Assembly: GCF_000226115.1 (NCBI RefSeq)
Contig: NC_016461.1
Span: 3,782,001-3,846,000, forward strand
Source of the DNA: Thermothielavioides terrestris NRRL 8126
Taxonomy: Eukaryota > Ascomycota > Sordariomycetes > Sordariales > Chaetomiaceae
Length of the DNA stretch: 64,000 nucleotides
Direction of reading: 5' to 3'
Positions 10,559 to 22,659 of this stretch are shown here, piece after piece (positions within the stretch are counted from its first letter, which is position 1; each line of letters begins with the position of its first letter). A program made the translations under genes and the position numbers. The notes under the pieces are model-generated. The model searched no databases. It worked only from the letters and a program-made list of their open reading frames with translations, and was not told the origin of the DNA.

Positions 10559-13500
10559 TTAGCGGCGTCTCTGAGAATCGGGAATGGGAAATGGGAATTG
10601 CGGAGCAGGTGCTAGCCGCTGTTGACATGGTGATATCGATATGCACGAGTTGAACGAGCAGCAGAACATTGCGTCGTGTGGCGAGCTGACCTCCTCTCAC
10701 TCGTGCCTGTGGGATATACACACATCAGATCAAGCACACCACATCTGACATGCCGTGGGACTGAGGAACGACACCTTCATGGGTTTCGATAACCCAAACA
10801 TCAACAGTTTTCCTTGTTGAAGGCGCATGCCCCTGTATCCCGTGGCATTCGTCTCTCCACCAACACCACGACCAGTCTCGCAATCAACTCGCTCATTCAG
10901 GCCACGTCGATCTCGTCCGTGAATTACCATCAATGTCCAGTCCAGTCGACGATTATTCACACCCTGCCATTGAGGGAAGGAGGGGGCGTTTGCCTAGCAT
11001 CTGGTTGGATTGCTGTCCTGTATTAGAAGCTCCCCGAAAGATTCGAAAACATTGTCAGCATGCCCCGTACCAGTGACACAAGCCAAGTTCCTTTCTCCAA
11101 ACAGTGACTTCTCGCCAAAGTCTCTCCGACAGCTGGCCGTGGACTGGAACACGAAAAATACCCTGCCTCACCCGAGAAGCCCTAGATCCCTGAACAGTCC
11201 ATCTCGGAGGATCATGGGCTCGCCCCGTCCCGGGCCTTTAGTCACGTCAGTGGCCCGGTTGCCGGCCGAGGCCATAGCAGCTTGCATATAACTCGGATCA
11301 GGTAAACAAACGGGGACGGAGTGGAAAGGGGGGGTAGAACCCCAAGACGCGGTGTCACACCTCCGTTTAAGCAGAGGGCATACCGCAGGCCGCAGTGGAG
11401 AGCAAGCGGGGACGAGGCGATAGATGGGTGATACAAAGAGGGGAAAGGAGGCAGAGATGTCTCCTTTTTCTCCCTCCTCCGTGTTGCTTCTAGTAGATAC
11501 AAGAAGCGATGGGATATGGAGTCCAATCAAACACCAGCTTTCGCACATACCCGGTGTGCGATAACCCCCCCTCCTCTCCCCTGAGGCTGCAGGCCAAGCC
11601 ATGCCAGATGCCACCACTTTCCGCCTCAATCAACCCGCAATTGCTGTTACCCGCCTCGACTCGTTGCTCGAGCCAGCCTCTGGCGGCCGCAACCCAGCTC
11701 AACGTCAAAACAAGATTACCGACCAATCCCCCTGAAGAATTTCGGGGACCATACCGCACGTCCAATACACACCTCGCTCGGCGTACAACCCCAGAATTCG
11801 CATACCGGCCGAAGAAGGCGGGATGGTGGGGGGCGAGGGCCCGGCGTGATGCGAATGCAAGCTGTGCCGAAGTGCGCCGTGGGAAGGAAACATCATCGGC
11901 TCGATGACTTGGAAAACCCATGGCCGGCCCGCCCAGCCACATCACACCAAGCTCGCCTCCAAGCCCTTGGCCCGTCCGCGGATCCCGTTCCGCCCCTCGG
12001 TGTGAACACCAACAGACAACCAGACGGGAAGGGAAGCGGCCATATAGGTAGCTTACGTAGGTGAACCAAAGCGGGAGAAAGGAATAACCAGCACTAGCAT
12101 CTGCACCGTATTCTCTAACCTTCTACACCACCACCATCACCCCCAGCAGCCCCTCGACAAATGCCGGCGAGCGAAACAACCTGAACTTGTTCCCGCACTA
12201 ACTCACCTCTGTTTTTCTTGCTCGACCCGCCCCGAGCCGTATACCAGACGAACCAGCATACGCCCGACTGCGGAAGCGAGCGGGGTGCGGAACGGGACCG
12301 GGGTAACGGCAGAGGCAGAGCAAAGGCAAAGCGAGCAGAGATCGGATGCTGCAGCAAGTCCCATATCCGATAGCCCGTCTCGAGCACTACCACGAGCACC
12401 ACCACCAGCAGCAGAGCTGCTGCGGCTCCTGCCATCATCATGTCCTCGATCCGATCGGCTCGGATATGGATATCTGATGAAAGGAACCACCGGAAGGCGC
12501 CTTCAACGGTGCAGATTTTAAGGCGCGCTCACATGGGAGACACGGCGCGATGCGACACAGGTAATGTTGGTGGTGGTGGCGGCGATGCTTGTAGTGGTGG
12601 TGCTTGTGATAATCATGGCACTGGCGAGCAAGGGGCAGGACTGGAAGGGAAGGGAACGGAACCGAAGGACATCGCAAGGGGGCAGGATTGCCTGCCGGAG
12701 TTCCAGCCAGCTTTTTCCTCTTCCCAATGCCTCCCATTCCCTCCCGCACTCGACGCAGACACACACTCACACACACAAATCCAGATGGAACTCTCTCCGC
12801 GACCCGTCCGTGGTTTTGTCCGTGTGTATGCACAGATTCTCAGAAGCAAACCGATCCTTCCGTGCAACCGAATCTAGTGCAGAGGCCGAGGAAAGGCACC
12901 CTCCCATGCGGAGCGGGCGAATGGCCGAAGGGGCAGGGGCGGAGTGAACAGAGTGAGTGCCCGGGCCTCGCTCGGCCGAAGCAGTGTTTCTCTCGGCCCG
13001 AGATTCCCAGTTTCCCAGTCCGGGTAGAGGGAGTGGGAGCTTTTGAGCCGGGGCGACGGCCATTCGTCCGTCACGTCCTTGGGCCTGCCGCGTCAAATCT
13101 CATTACACTTCACTGCTGCTCTTGACCGATCGTCACCCTCGTCTTAATGATCAGGGTTGCGTCCGCCAGATTCGGTGACACCCCGATCCATCCCCGACGA
13201 TCCCAACGGTCAGGGATAAATCAGAATGATCTGGCGATTAACCAAACAAGTTTGATGAGGCCGATGAGGAGGTTCCCTTGCCCAGGGCTCCTCGGAGCGC
13301 CGGGGGTGCGGGTTGAGCCGCGCCTGGAGAACGGAGCCGCTCACCGGTGTATGCAGGTGGTCTGAAAGGGTTTAAAAGCCGCCGTTGCCTATGCAGGCAG
13401 AGACGGCTAAGACAACTGATAGACGCGGTACCAGAGACCTACCCCTGGTCTTGGCGACCACACGAAACTGCTGCCTACTCCGCGACCGTCGCTCTCCTCG

Positions 13501-16500
13501 CGCATGCCAGTGTACATACAACGGTATATTTGGGGTAATGAATGAGCGAAGGCAGCTGCAAAGGTGAGGAGGCCCAAAACAAACATTCCAGTGGCGGTCA
13601 CACCACAGTGATTCACGGACCGAACGCTACCTTGCAGTGCTGTATGCGTTCGCATCGCCACTCGCAGGACGAACGGGCGACCGGACTGTGTGTCCACCAC
13701 ATCGACCAAAGGACACTGGCGGGAGCATCTCGGGGCAGGACGTCTCGCCCTCCAGCGACCCAGTCCGAGGGCATTCCGGGATGAAACCGCGGCCGACTGT
13801 CATGCAAGGTAGTCTATGAGACATGTGTCTTATATTGAACGTCAATCTCAGGCAGTTGAACAGGAATTACACGCTTGAACAACCGCAATAGAAGCGCGGC
13901 AAATCTGGTTGCGCTCACCCCTTACCGGTCTCACGCCCTGCCTCGGCCGAGAGTCCCGCTGGGCCTGCTCGCTTCCCCTGAGCTAAAGGTTCTAGACCAC
14001 ATGCAAGACCAGGCAGTCAAGACCAGGCAGTCATGAGAGAAGATAAACTCAAGGCTGCGGAGCAATCCCCAAGAAGATGGAGCGGCATACGCGTTGTGGG
14101 TGACCTGCAGGTTTCCCCGGACGGCAAATGAATGCTTCGCAGGAACCTGGACATCTCCAAGCTAAGCTCGAACGAAGACCACGGGTTCCTGGCGTCCGAG
14201 ATTTGAGCAAGGAAGCCCTGATCAACCGTTCATCTTCCTGGGGATGGAAAAGACGGCAATATTGCCGGATCCCTACGAATGCGGGCCCGGTTCTCCCTCC
14301 TGCACGTCCGCCCATTGACAGAGCAAGAGGACCAAGTGAGAGGCAAGAGTGGTAATCCCAATTATCGGGGCTGAAATTGGTGTCACGAAGAATAACGGGT
14401 ATTAAGACGGTGTAAAGGAATAAATTGTGCTAGGAGAGAGCTTGATGAGACTTACCCATGGGGGTTTGAGAGGCGATCTACTCCTCAGTAACGTGCATCC
14501 CGGGTCTCCGGTTGCTGAGGTGTGCCCGTAAGCCCAGCCAATACCAATACGGGATGCAACAGCCGGGAAGGGAAAGCCCCGGCATGCGTGCGAGTTGACC
14601 CCCTCTCAAGGAATGGCGACATTTCGACAGGATTGCGGTTGGAAAACGTAGCTGCGTCGGATAGCGTCCAGATCGCCCTCAGGATGCAGCGATGGATCGG
14701 ATGGCGGGAGCAGATGAGCGGTTCAGGAGGGGTGTCGGCGAGAGCTCCACGGAGGTTCGTTCTTGTGGCGGGGCAGGCATGAGAAGCTTGGTACCGGAGG
14801 GAGCACAACAGCGGGCATGCTTCCCCCCTCTCATGCCGCCGAGGCAGAAACACAAAAGTAGACGGCGAGATGTGGCTCTCCGGAAGAGGTTTCCAGCTTC
14901 CGGAAACGCGAGCGGCTTGGGCTCTCTGGGCTCTCCGAGATCAACTCGCTCTGATCTCGACATGTCTTTGTGTTGACGTAGAAGTGCTCGTTAACGTTTT
15001 GTAAGGTTGCTCCGTTTGCAATGATAGAGAAAACGTTAGGGCAGCGCTCGCAGGTATTCCGTCCCTGGGCATCTTTGCTGCTCATAGGTGGCATGCATTA
15101 TAGCCCGGACCGCAGTTGCTGGGACCGTGGTACCGCCCTAGGCTGCAGCGGGAGTCTATCAGCAAGTGCAATCCCCGGTGCGAGGCAATTAAACAATCAA
15201 TATCAAACCTAGGACGGCCGCAATATCACCCACACCGGGTCCAATTTGTGGAGATAGCTGACCGATAGGCTGAACGAACAGACGAGGGTACCGTTTCCTG
15301 CCCTCATTTGTCTCGAGGGGAGAACGGATGACATCATTCAAGGGCCGGAAAGCAGAGTTGCCGGAGTCCGTACTCAAAATAGTTCGGCGTAAGCCCATGA
15401 GCCGTGAGCCACGCGTCGGGGATCAGGTGATACTTCGAATAGCTTTTAGCACATCGATAAGTCTCTCCGAAAGTAGCCTGACAGTTTCCGATGTAAAGGC
15501 GCGGGGCGCAGCATGCCTGGACTGATGCGAACCGGAAGAGCGACTGGGAAAGGCCATCATGGCGGCACGGGGGAGCAAGGGCCCGTGTTTTGCAAGACAA
15601 CATCGGAAAGGGTCGGCATCGGGCGCAGACGCGGAGCCAATGCTCTGCATCAGTAAGTAGCATTGCCGACAAGCCTGCGCGGTCCTGAGCAGCAACTTTC
15701 ATGACATTGACCACAACGTTGACTACCAGATTCTGTGTAGGTGGGCTCACCGGTAAGTCACGCGGACCGAGACTGAGACAAGCCCACCCAAGCTGCGATC
15801 TCGCCTGGGCACAGCCTTGGCTTCGAACCCGGTCAATTCAAGTCCCGAGTCTCGCAACCCGCATTCGCAACCGACATTCGCAACCCGCAGATGACATGGC
15901 ATGGTGCTAAAAGCGTCAGAGGGGAGGAGGACGAGATACGTGTGGTGGATGGCAGAAAGACTTGGCAGCAATCCGGGCAGGCTAGCAAGGTCGTTGGTTT
16001 CGCTGTGAATTGAGGAAACCGCGCCCTGCACCGGTTGAGTCAGCTGTTCCATGGTACGGAGTGTGCGATCCGTCGAGTATCGCACCTTCTCAAAATCGGG
16101 AGGTTCGGTAGACAGTTGCAGGACTTTTGCCTATCGTCCCTTACACAGTCTAACTAATACCTTGATCATAACAATGCAGTTCTACGTGTACAGCACCTTA
16201 AACTGCAGGTATACCGGTGTAGGAATGCTCTGGGCTGCCTGCACGATTGTGCATCGTTCTTCATGCACTCCGCCAGGCCATCTTTCGGTGGTCTCGATGT
16301 TTACTTGGTCGATTGTGGGGTAACACCCCTGATCCTGGCCCGGGTTCGCGTGGGGGTCCCGCCCCATGGATGGATGGCTTTGGACGTCGCAATCAGTTGC
16401 CCAGACAGCCTCTTATCACCACGAGCTCCATAGAGTACAGATTAACTATCATCTCTCTTCGACCGAGCATCATGCAACTCCAAGAATAGCATCCAGCCGG

Positions 16501-16792
16501 CTGAGGCAAGATAAGCCTGCTTTATCTGGGAGATGAAACGCTCGCTACACTATCTGGAATCTTGCAGACACTCTAGCTGCTGTGTGGTAAGTCCCTGCGG
16601 TCGCCGTAGCTGTTTTGAATTCGGCGCGCCTTACCTCCGTGCGCCGAAGCGGTTGTTTCCCCCAACAACGAAGAGCCGGGTCGAGCCAAGTCTCGCCTGT
16701 GCATCCAGCGTTTCGGGACCAGGTTTCTCGCGTTGCATGGGACCGGCTCCTGACGCTGGTCGCTTAACTAATGTGCACTGGGAGCTGGAGGT
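10559..16792. other. gene-poor stretch, no supported gene
   Basis: About 6.2 kb between the 165-residue gene and the first TIR element. No frame here has a domain, a coherent splice structure or the GC3-biased codons of the real genes. One minus-strand frame at 12115-12441 begins with a hydrophobic run (LLLVVVLVVVL), but it is a GTG/CTG repeat and unconvincing. CA-dinucleotide tracts occur near 12765-12778. Together with 17178-20987 this forms the downstream side of the cre1 gene desert. Confidence 0.5.
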
Positions 16793-17177
16793 TATAGAGG
16801 TCCCGCCAAGACTAATTTCGGCCAATTGTCGGCAATGTTTTTACAGCGTCAGTACCCCGCCAAGACCGCCAAGGGGTTTGCACTATCGCCACGGGTTAGC
16901 CACGGGTTAGTTCGCCGGGGGTGCGGGGGGCGGCGCCAGCCCCCCCGCTAGTTAGGATTCGGGTTAAGGTTAGGGTGAGGGTCAAGGTTAGGGTACGGGT
17001 TAACTTCGTTTTCTTTTTTTTCGATTTGGTTGAGGTTTAGTAAAGTTGTTGCTACGAGTCTTCGCGATTGTGTATTGTCGATGTTGCTCTAAGTCGTCGT
17101 GGCCCCGCTCACCCCGTGGCGATTGTAAATACTTGTAAGCGGCAACCTCCGAAATTAGTCTTGGCGGGACCTCTATA
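16793..17177. mobile_element. TIR element (MITE-like), copy 1
   Basis: A 381-bp unit (16795-17175) flanked by TA on both sides. Perfect 27-bp terminal inverted repeats start TAGAGGTCCCGCCAAGACTA at the left and end with the reverse complement. There is no open frame, so it is non-autonomous. Internal landmarks shared with copies 2 and 3: CGCCACGGGTTAGCCACGGG, a G/C-rich block GGGGGTGCGGGGGGCGGCGCC-like, an array of degenerate TTAGGG-like repeats (about 16953-17000) and a T-rich tract. TA target duplication suggests Tc1/mariner-type mobilisation (inference). In this copy both outer bases are T/A where copies 2 and 3 have A/T. The flanks extend the palindrome to GGTTA...TAACC. Confidence 0.85.
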
Positions 17178-20100
17178 ACCACGACCCACTGGGACGAAAA
17201 CTGCAACTTGGATCCCACCAGCCTGCAATGGGAGACCCGGTCAAAGGCAGGAGAAGTTTGCGATCTGCTTAGTTATTACACGAAGTTCTGCCTTTCGGGT
17301 GGCCTCGATTCGCTTCTCCAGCTTCTTGCTCACTTTCCACCCTGCGGGGAAGCGAGGTTCCGGAACCTCGGAACCTTGGCAATCAGCCCTGACGAAGGCG
17401 ATTGCGGGGAAGTCGATGGCGCCATTCAAGGGTGCTCAAGAGACCAGGGTATTTCTAGGGAACCGCCCAGACGTTGTGTTGGTCACAACACAATGCTGCC
17501 TGGGAAATCATCCGGTCTCGCCTACATCTTAGCGAAATGGCGACGACTTCACCACGAGCAAATTCGGCAGGCCCCGACCGCTCCAGTTTGCGCGAGTTTG
17601 TGGAGGAAAGGTGTCCGGATTGCAAGACGCCAAGCAGACAACAACAGACCCCGAAACAGCCCCGACCTCACAAACCCACACAAGCGGTTCGTATCTGCCG
17701 CTCAACCCCAGAGTTACATAGGTAAGATGTGCGTGCAGCTGCCGGGCCAGCCGAATGCCCAGGAAACTGTCGATCATGGTCCCGAGCAGACGTCATTGGT
17801 CCTCAGTCCTCGAGGCCGTGGACGGGTCGACGATCCGTATCCGCGAATACCGCTTCCAACACCGTCGTTGGCTGCCTGCGGAGCACAACTCAATACCTAC
17901 CTTAGCTGGATTTGCCCAACCATCCTCCCATTTGGCCTGGGACGTGTGTCTGTGCCGTGTCTCGAGCCAAACTTGCGGTGAGAAGCCCTCTCCGCACCGT
18001 CTTCATGCACATGTCTGGTGTAGGCGTGTCTCTGGCGGGGCCCCGCAACCTCACGTGTGATCTGCTCTTCTTTCCCTTGAAGCGCGGCAAACGACGCCTG
18101 TCCGCCTGCCGGTTTGAACTGCGACAACTTGCTTCCGAGCAGCCAAGGAGGCAATGACTCCCGGAGCTGTGCGAGACAGACGAGGACAAGCCATCGTCTC
18201 GCCTCCTCTGGCAGCAGAGCAGTCCGAACTCACCAACTTGGGGGTTTCTCCAAATCGGTCATGGCGTTGATATCGCCCAACCCTGGTCCTTTAGAGACAA
18301 ATATCAGGCAGGAAACCCGCGCAAGAATCCCTGCGACAGTTGATGACAGCTCTAAGGCCGAACTCCGGTGCGGGTATTCGCGCTTTTGTCGATCTCCGCG
18401 CATGTATCCGTACATCCGTCCGCAGTAACGTTACTGTGTTGTGTAGTGTAGCGTGTCCAAGCGCGTGACGGCGAGGTGACCCCCAGACTCCCCGCTAGTC
18501 TGGCCGCCCCCACGATTTCCCCCGGACCAGGGGTGCGGTTGGCTCGCCCACCGGAAGATTTTTCTGGGGCAAGGCGAAGTCAAAAAGGGGCAGCTGGGTC
18601 AAACGCTGACGTGATCCCACCCCACACACCCACAACCGCTTTCACCCAAACTGCGGCGCGGTGCCCGACTGCGTGGCATTCTAGGCGCCTTTTTGACAAG
18701 CCCTGGCTGTGCCACGCGATTCGTCAGAGTACCGTTTGGGGAGAGAGGCTGAGCCAACAGGCACCCGTGAACGCATGGCTCGACGACATTGGATGGCTAC
18801 GGAGATTGTGTTGAGGCCCGGCCACGAAGAATAATGCCTTTTCGGTGAGAGATGGGGGGGCAAGCCCGATTTTCCAGCTGTCACTTCGCGGGAGGACCTC
18901 TATGGTGGCTTCTCGCTGCGAGACAGCTGGCGCCAGTTCGCTCGCCCGTTGCCCGCCCACTCGCTGTCTCTGGGATGACCGGTTGTTGACACCATCCGCG
19001 CCATCGCTGGCGCCGCAGGCGTGTTCACTCTCCCACGTCCTTGGCGTCCTGGGCGCGCGCCGTACCACCCTCATATTGACTTACATGCGGCGGAGGACGC
19101 AAACTCCCCCATGCAGAGCCCCGGTAGGCAATAAAGTTCACGTAAGGCCAGCGTTGCGTCCCCACAACCCGCCGCACGGCGACTCCGCGGTCCCAGGCTC
19201 GGGACACCGACAGCGTGCTGCAGCCGGCTCCCGCCAATAAGTAAGGTGTTGTGTAGGAGGAACCACGTAACAATAACTACCAAGGTAACAACGGGAAAAA
19301 AGATCCCCCTCAGCGGCATCCAGAAAAGCAAATGTTCACACCTCGTTGACAGGCCATAGAGTCATGGTAGGTAAACTTGGGTTGTAACGCAGTGTAAGGT
19401 GAGACATCAAAACACTCGACGCGGAGAAGCCCGAACCAGGAAACCAGAAAACTGACAGAACCAGGGCCAACCCCAGACAAAAGGTGACGCGAACCATGTA
19501 AAAGAATGAGCAAGAAACCAAAAGAAAGCCTGGCACGCCAAACATGGCGCACTGCATGCCGAGGCTGCCGTGCCACGCCGACCAAAGCCCGAAACTCCTC
19601 CCACCGAACTTACAATCTGTTGACGCCCCGTGTCGGAGCTGTAACAACATTCCTGAGCAACAGGGAACGAAAGCCAAGCTCAGTCCCAAGCCCACGCGCC
19701 GCAGCACAACAATGGAAGGCCAATCCAGACCCCCCCCCCCTCTTCGCTCCCCCCACCCCCGGCTGTTTCCATCCTGCTGCTCCGTCCGCAACATCCTTTC
19801 ATCCTTCCATCCAGCACCCCTGCCTGCTTCCCCGCGGCGGCCCAGCCAGGCCTTACTTACTTAGCACGGCCGCAGGCCAGCCTTAAGGGTTCCCGTTGGC
19901 GCCAGCAGGCCACGGTGCTGAAACGTGCGGAGAAATAAGCTGCGGCGGCTTGGCTCTCTCCTTCCTTTTTGCTCGGTGAGTGGTGGGGGTGACGGGACAC
20001 GACACAACACAAGGGGGCGGGCAACATCGTGTCGTGTATTCCTGAATCCGTATGCAGTACACTACACCAACACCCACCACAGTCCAGTACCTACCCAACT

Positions 20101-20987
20101 GATGTTAGTTAACGTGGGATGGAGGGAGGAGGGCGCGCAAAAATTCTCAGTTCCCCTTTCGGCCTGATTGCGCGTGTGTACACATCCGGAAGTACTCCTG
20201 TGTAAAGAATGTCGTGCACACGAGCAGAGCCTGATGTTCCCCATCCTCGTATCTGAGTAGGGTAGGCACATCCCTGTGCAATGGCAGGCTGGCAGCGCTG
20301 AGAGAGACTGAGAGATTGTATTTAGTAACCTCCTTGTGTTTACCGCATGATATTACCGGCGGGAGTTGACTCCATTGCCAAGGAATCCGGAAGGAAGACA
20401 GTCCCAGAGACCCCAAATTTGCTTTGCCGTGTTCTCCCCCTTCCAAGATATTCGATTGCCATCTATCGACACCCAAGTTTTTTCGCCAACCATTAAACAG
20501 ATAAGGAAACGAGGTGTAGAGGGATCGAAGTTGTGTCAATGTGCTTAAACATTCTCTGAAGCCCAGCCCAACCACTCCAGCCACCGTCCAGAGACCCCGA
20601 TTGAGAAGGAACAAAACAAAGGAAAAGAGTTGTGGCTTTCGTAGCCCCGTGATGGAGGTAGCACAGAGAAGCGAAGTCTATCCTGCCCAGAAGAAGAAGT
20701 GGTGATGTCTATCCGTCCCGAGTCCAAGAAACCGGCAACACGCGCTTTCCGCAATATATCCCTTGGCTTCAACCGAGTATTAAAAAGAGCCCGAGTACCC
20801 CGTACCATCCAAACAAGGAAGAGGAAATTGGGAAGAGATCTCCAGAACGCCCAGTGATTATATATCCTCTCTATAGATTTCCCGGGTTTGTTGGTTCGTC
20901 ATCAATCATGTCGTCGGAGGCTGCAGACTGTCACAGAAGGACTCCAAATCCGGCGTTGTTGCCGCGTTGCTCCCCAAGTCGCAGATC
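17178..20987. other. gene-poor stretch downstream of cre1
   Basis: 3.8 kb between TIR copy 1 and the cre1 stop codon. The right-hand few hundred bases should be the cre1 3' untranslated region. I see only short frames without domains and a C-run at 19730-19740. No tRNA, 5S gene or other TIR copy was recognised. Confidence 0.5.
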
Positions 20988-22226
20988 TCACAACCTGTCA
21001 AAAAGATCCGCCCCTGCGAGGCTGTTGGAGGATGAACTCCTGCCGCTCGCGGGGAAGCCGTCGCTCGGTCCCAGGAGGTCGTGCACGGCCACTTTCGGGA
21101 CGGGCAGCTTCCGCTGGGAACCGTCAGGCCGACTCATGATGTCTGTCAGCGAGATGCCGTTGCTCCGGGGCGCCGGCTGGGGCGGCGGGGCGTGGCCGTC
21201 GGGTTGCGGCTCAAGCGGGGCCAGCGCCGGGGCGTGCAGGCTCAGGTTGCGGAACGGCGGCAGTTCGATGCCGCTGTAGGGCCGCAGACGGGGAGAGTGA
21301 GCCGGCGTGGCCAGCGGCGTGTGGTCTGGTGTTGGCGACAGCGAGTTGTGGGAGAACGTGGGCGACGACGGGGCCGTCGAGTTGGGCGAGTTGGGCCTCG
21401 ACCGCTTCGGCTGCCTGTACGTCTGCCCGTAGTGGTCATCGTGGTCGTCGTGCGAGTGCGAGCGCGACATGTGATACGCCCCGAGGCCAGGCAGAGGATT
21501 CCGGGCCGAATGCAGGCCGCTGCCGTAATACGGATGCTGTCTCGTCGAAGGCGGGTAGTGGCTGTCTCGCTCGACCTGACCAGCGGCCCGGGCGAGCATG
21601 GCCATGTCTGGCCCACTCTGACTGGCGAGTGCGGAGCGGTTGTAGGGGCTGAGATTCAGCGGCGGAGGCAGGGTCAGGTTGTAGGAGCTGTAGTGGGGCG
21701 GCGAGACATTCGGGGACGACAAGGTGGTCGAAGGCGCAGAGCGGATCATCTTGGGGGCAGGCGGAGGCGGCATGACTTCTGGCTGCATCCTGTGGATCAT
21801 GGTAGCGTGCTGCGGGTGGCCCTTGTTCCCTCGCCGCGAGTTCGGGTTGTTGTGTATCCTCGAGTGCCGCGTCAGCTCGTCGGACCGCGAGAACCGCTTA
21901 CTGCAGCCGGGGAACTGGCAGGCATGCGGCTTCTCTCCAGTATGCGTGCGGATGTGGCGGGTCTGATGTTCGAGGCGGTGGAATGCCTTGTCGCACATGG
22001 TGCACTTGTAGGGTCGGGGCAGCTCGGTCGGCTGCTCAGCGGGCGGGGCGGCGGCCGGGACGGGGCCGTTCGGCCGGATGAGACCCACGGTCGCCATGTC
22101 GGCCTCGGCTTGTTGTTGTTGTTGTTGCTGTTTTTGCTGTTGGGGCTGCGAGATCAGATCGCTCTCCGCCTCAACCTCTGGGTTCAGCAGGCTGGAAAAG
22201 TCCACCGCAGACTTTGCCCGTTGCAT
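20988..22226 (-). CDS. cre1: CRE1/CreA carbon catabolite repressor, C2H2 zinc-finger protein
   Basis: DNA-binding repressor of alternative-carbon and cellulase/hemicellulase genes in the presence of glucose; acts in the nucleus at SYGGRG sites. Single exon, 412 residues, close to the usual 400-430. The N-terminus [16 protein letters not shown] matches the family start. A Gln tract (about 28-39) precedes [13 protein letters not shown]. Two C2H2 fingers: C75/C78/H91/H95 and C103/C108/H121/H125, with the [20 protein letters not shown] linker and the RSDELTRH recognition segment intact. After [10 protein letters not shown] comes a Ser/Pro-rich region, a basic [11 protein letters not shown] patch and the conserved C-terminal repression region ([20 protein letters not shown], then KVAVHDLL). 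It stands alone: the nearest protein genes are 10.4 kb downstream and 6 kb upstream. Confidence 0.97.
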   Translation of the reverse strand: MQRAKSAVDFSSLLNPEVEAESDLISQPQQQKQQQQQQQAEADMATVGLIRPNGPVPAAAPPAEQPTELPRPYKCTMCDKAFHRLEHQTRHIRTHTGEKPHACQFPGCSKRFSRSDELTRHSRIHNNPNSRRGNKGHPQHATMIHRMQPEVMPPPPAPKMIRSAPSTTLSSPNVSPPHYSSYNLTLPPPLNLSPYNRSALASQSGPDMAMLARAAGQVERDSHYPPSTRQHPYYGSGLHSARNPLPGLGAYHMSRSHSHDDHDDHYGQTYRQPKRSRPNSPNSTAPSSPTFSHNSLSPTPDHTPLATPAHSPRLRPYSGIELPPFRNLSLHAPALAPLEPQPDGHAPPPQPAPRSNGISLTDIMSRPDGSQRKLPVPKVAVHDLLGPSDGFPASGRSSSSNSLAGADLFDRL

Positions 22227-22458
22227 GGGGCCGTCCTCCCAATAGAGTCTCTTGTCTGCCCAGCTCTAGCCTTGTCTTCTTCGGGCACTCTTCTGGTGCG
22301 ACCTGCACAGAGTGCACGGAGCCAGAGAAAGGGCGGGGGACACGGTCCGTCCGTAGGTTGAGTCGTCGCCCCGAGTTGAGCGTGTCGAGGGCGGGATGGC
22401 GTTGGCCGGCGGTAGACGGAGAGTAGGTTGGTTCGGGTCTCAGGGTCTTTGACGTTGT

Positions 22459-22659
22459 CTGGGGTCTGGGGTGCGGGTGTTGGGGAAGCCTTAAAGTAGC
22501 ATAGGGGAGTAACAGAAAGCTGACGGGGCTTGTTTGGGGGAGGCGGCGCTGGTTTTAAATGGCGAGCGGGCGGGTCGAGATTGGGGGGTGTCGGCATGCC
22601 CCTGGTGTGGGCACAGCAAGGGCTGGGGTGTGGCCCGGGAACGCAGCGGCTTGGTGGGG
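22459..22659. promoter_or_regulatory. cluster of candidate CRE1 (SYGGRG) sites upstream of cre1
   Basis: Four SYGGRG hexamers on the plus strand: CTGGGG at 22459-22464 and 22466-22471 (one base apart), CTGGGG at 22623-22628 and GTGGGG at 22654-22659. They lie 230-435 bases upstream of the cre1 start. CreA/CRE1 binds this consensus and closely spaced pairs are the functional form in characterised promoters, so negative autoregulation is plausible. The hexamer is short and this region is GC-rich, so chance matches are possible. Confidence 0.4.

Noticed and set aside
12115..12441. Minus-strand frame starting with a membrane-like Leu/Val run and containing a GTGAGT site
   Set aside because: The hydrophobic run is a GCT/GTG/CTG repeat and no acceptable second exon follows; chance is the better explanation.
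15825..15860. tRNA-like T-loop text GGCTTCGAACCCGGTC
   Set aside because: No matching T stem, D arm or acceptor stem could be built on either strand.
21081..22361. Plus-strand frame of 426 codons opposite cre1
   Set aside because: It is the antisense shadow of the GC3-biased cre1 coding sequence; Arg/Gly/Val-rich text without domains.
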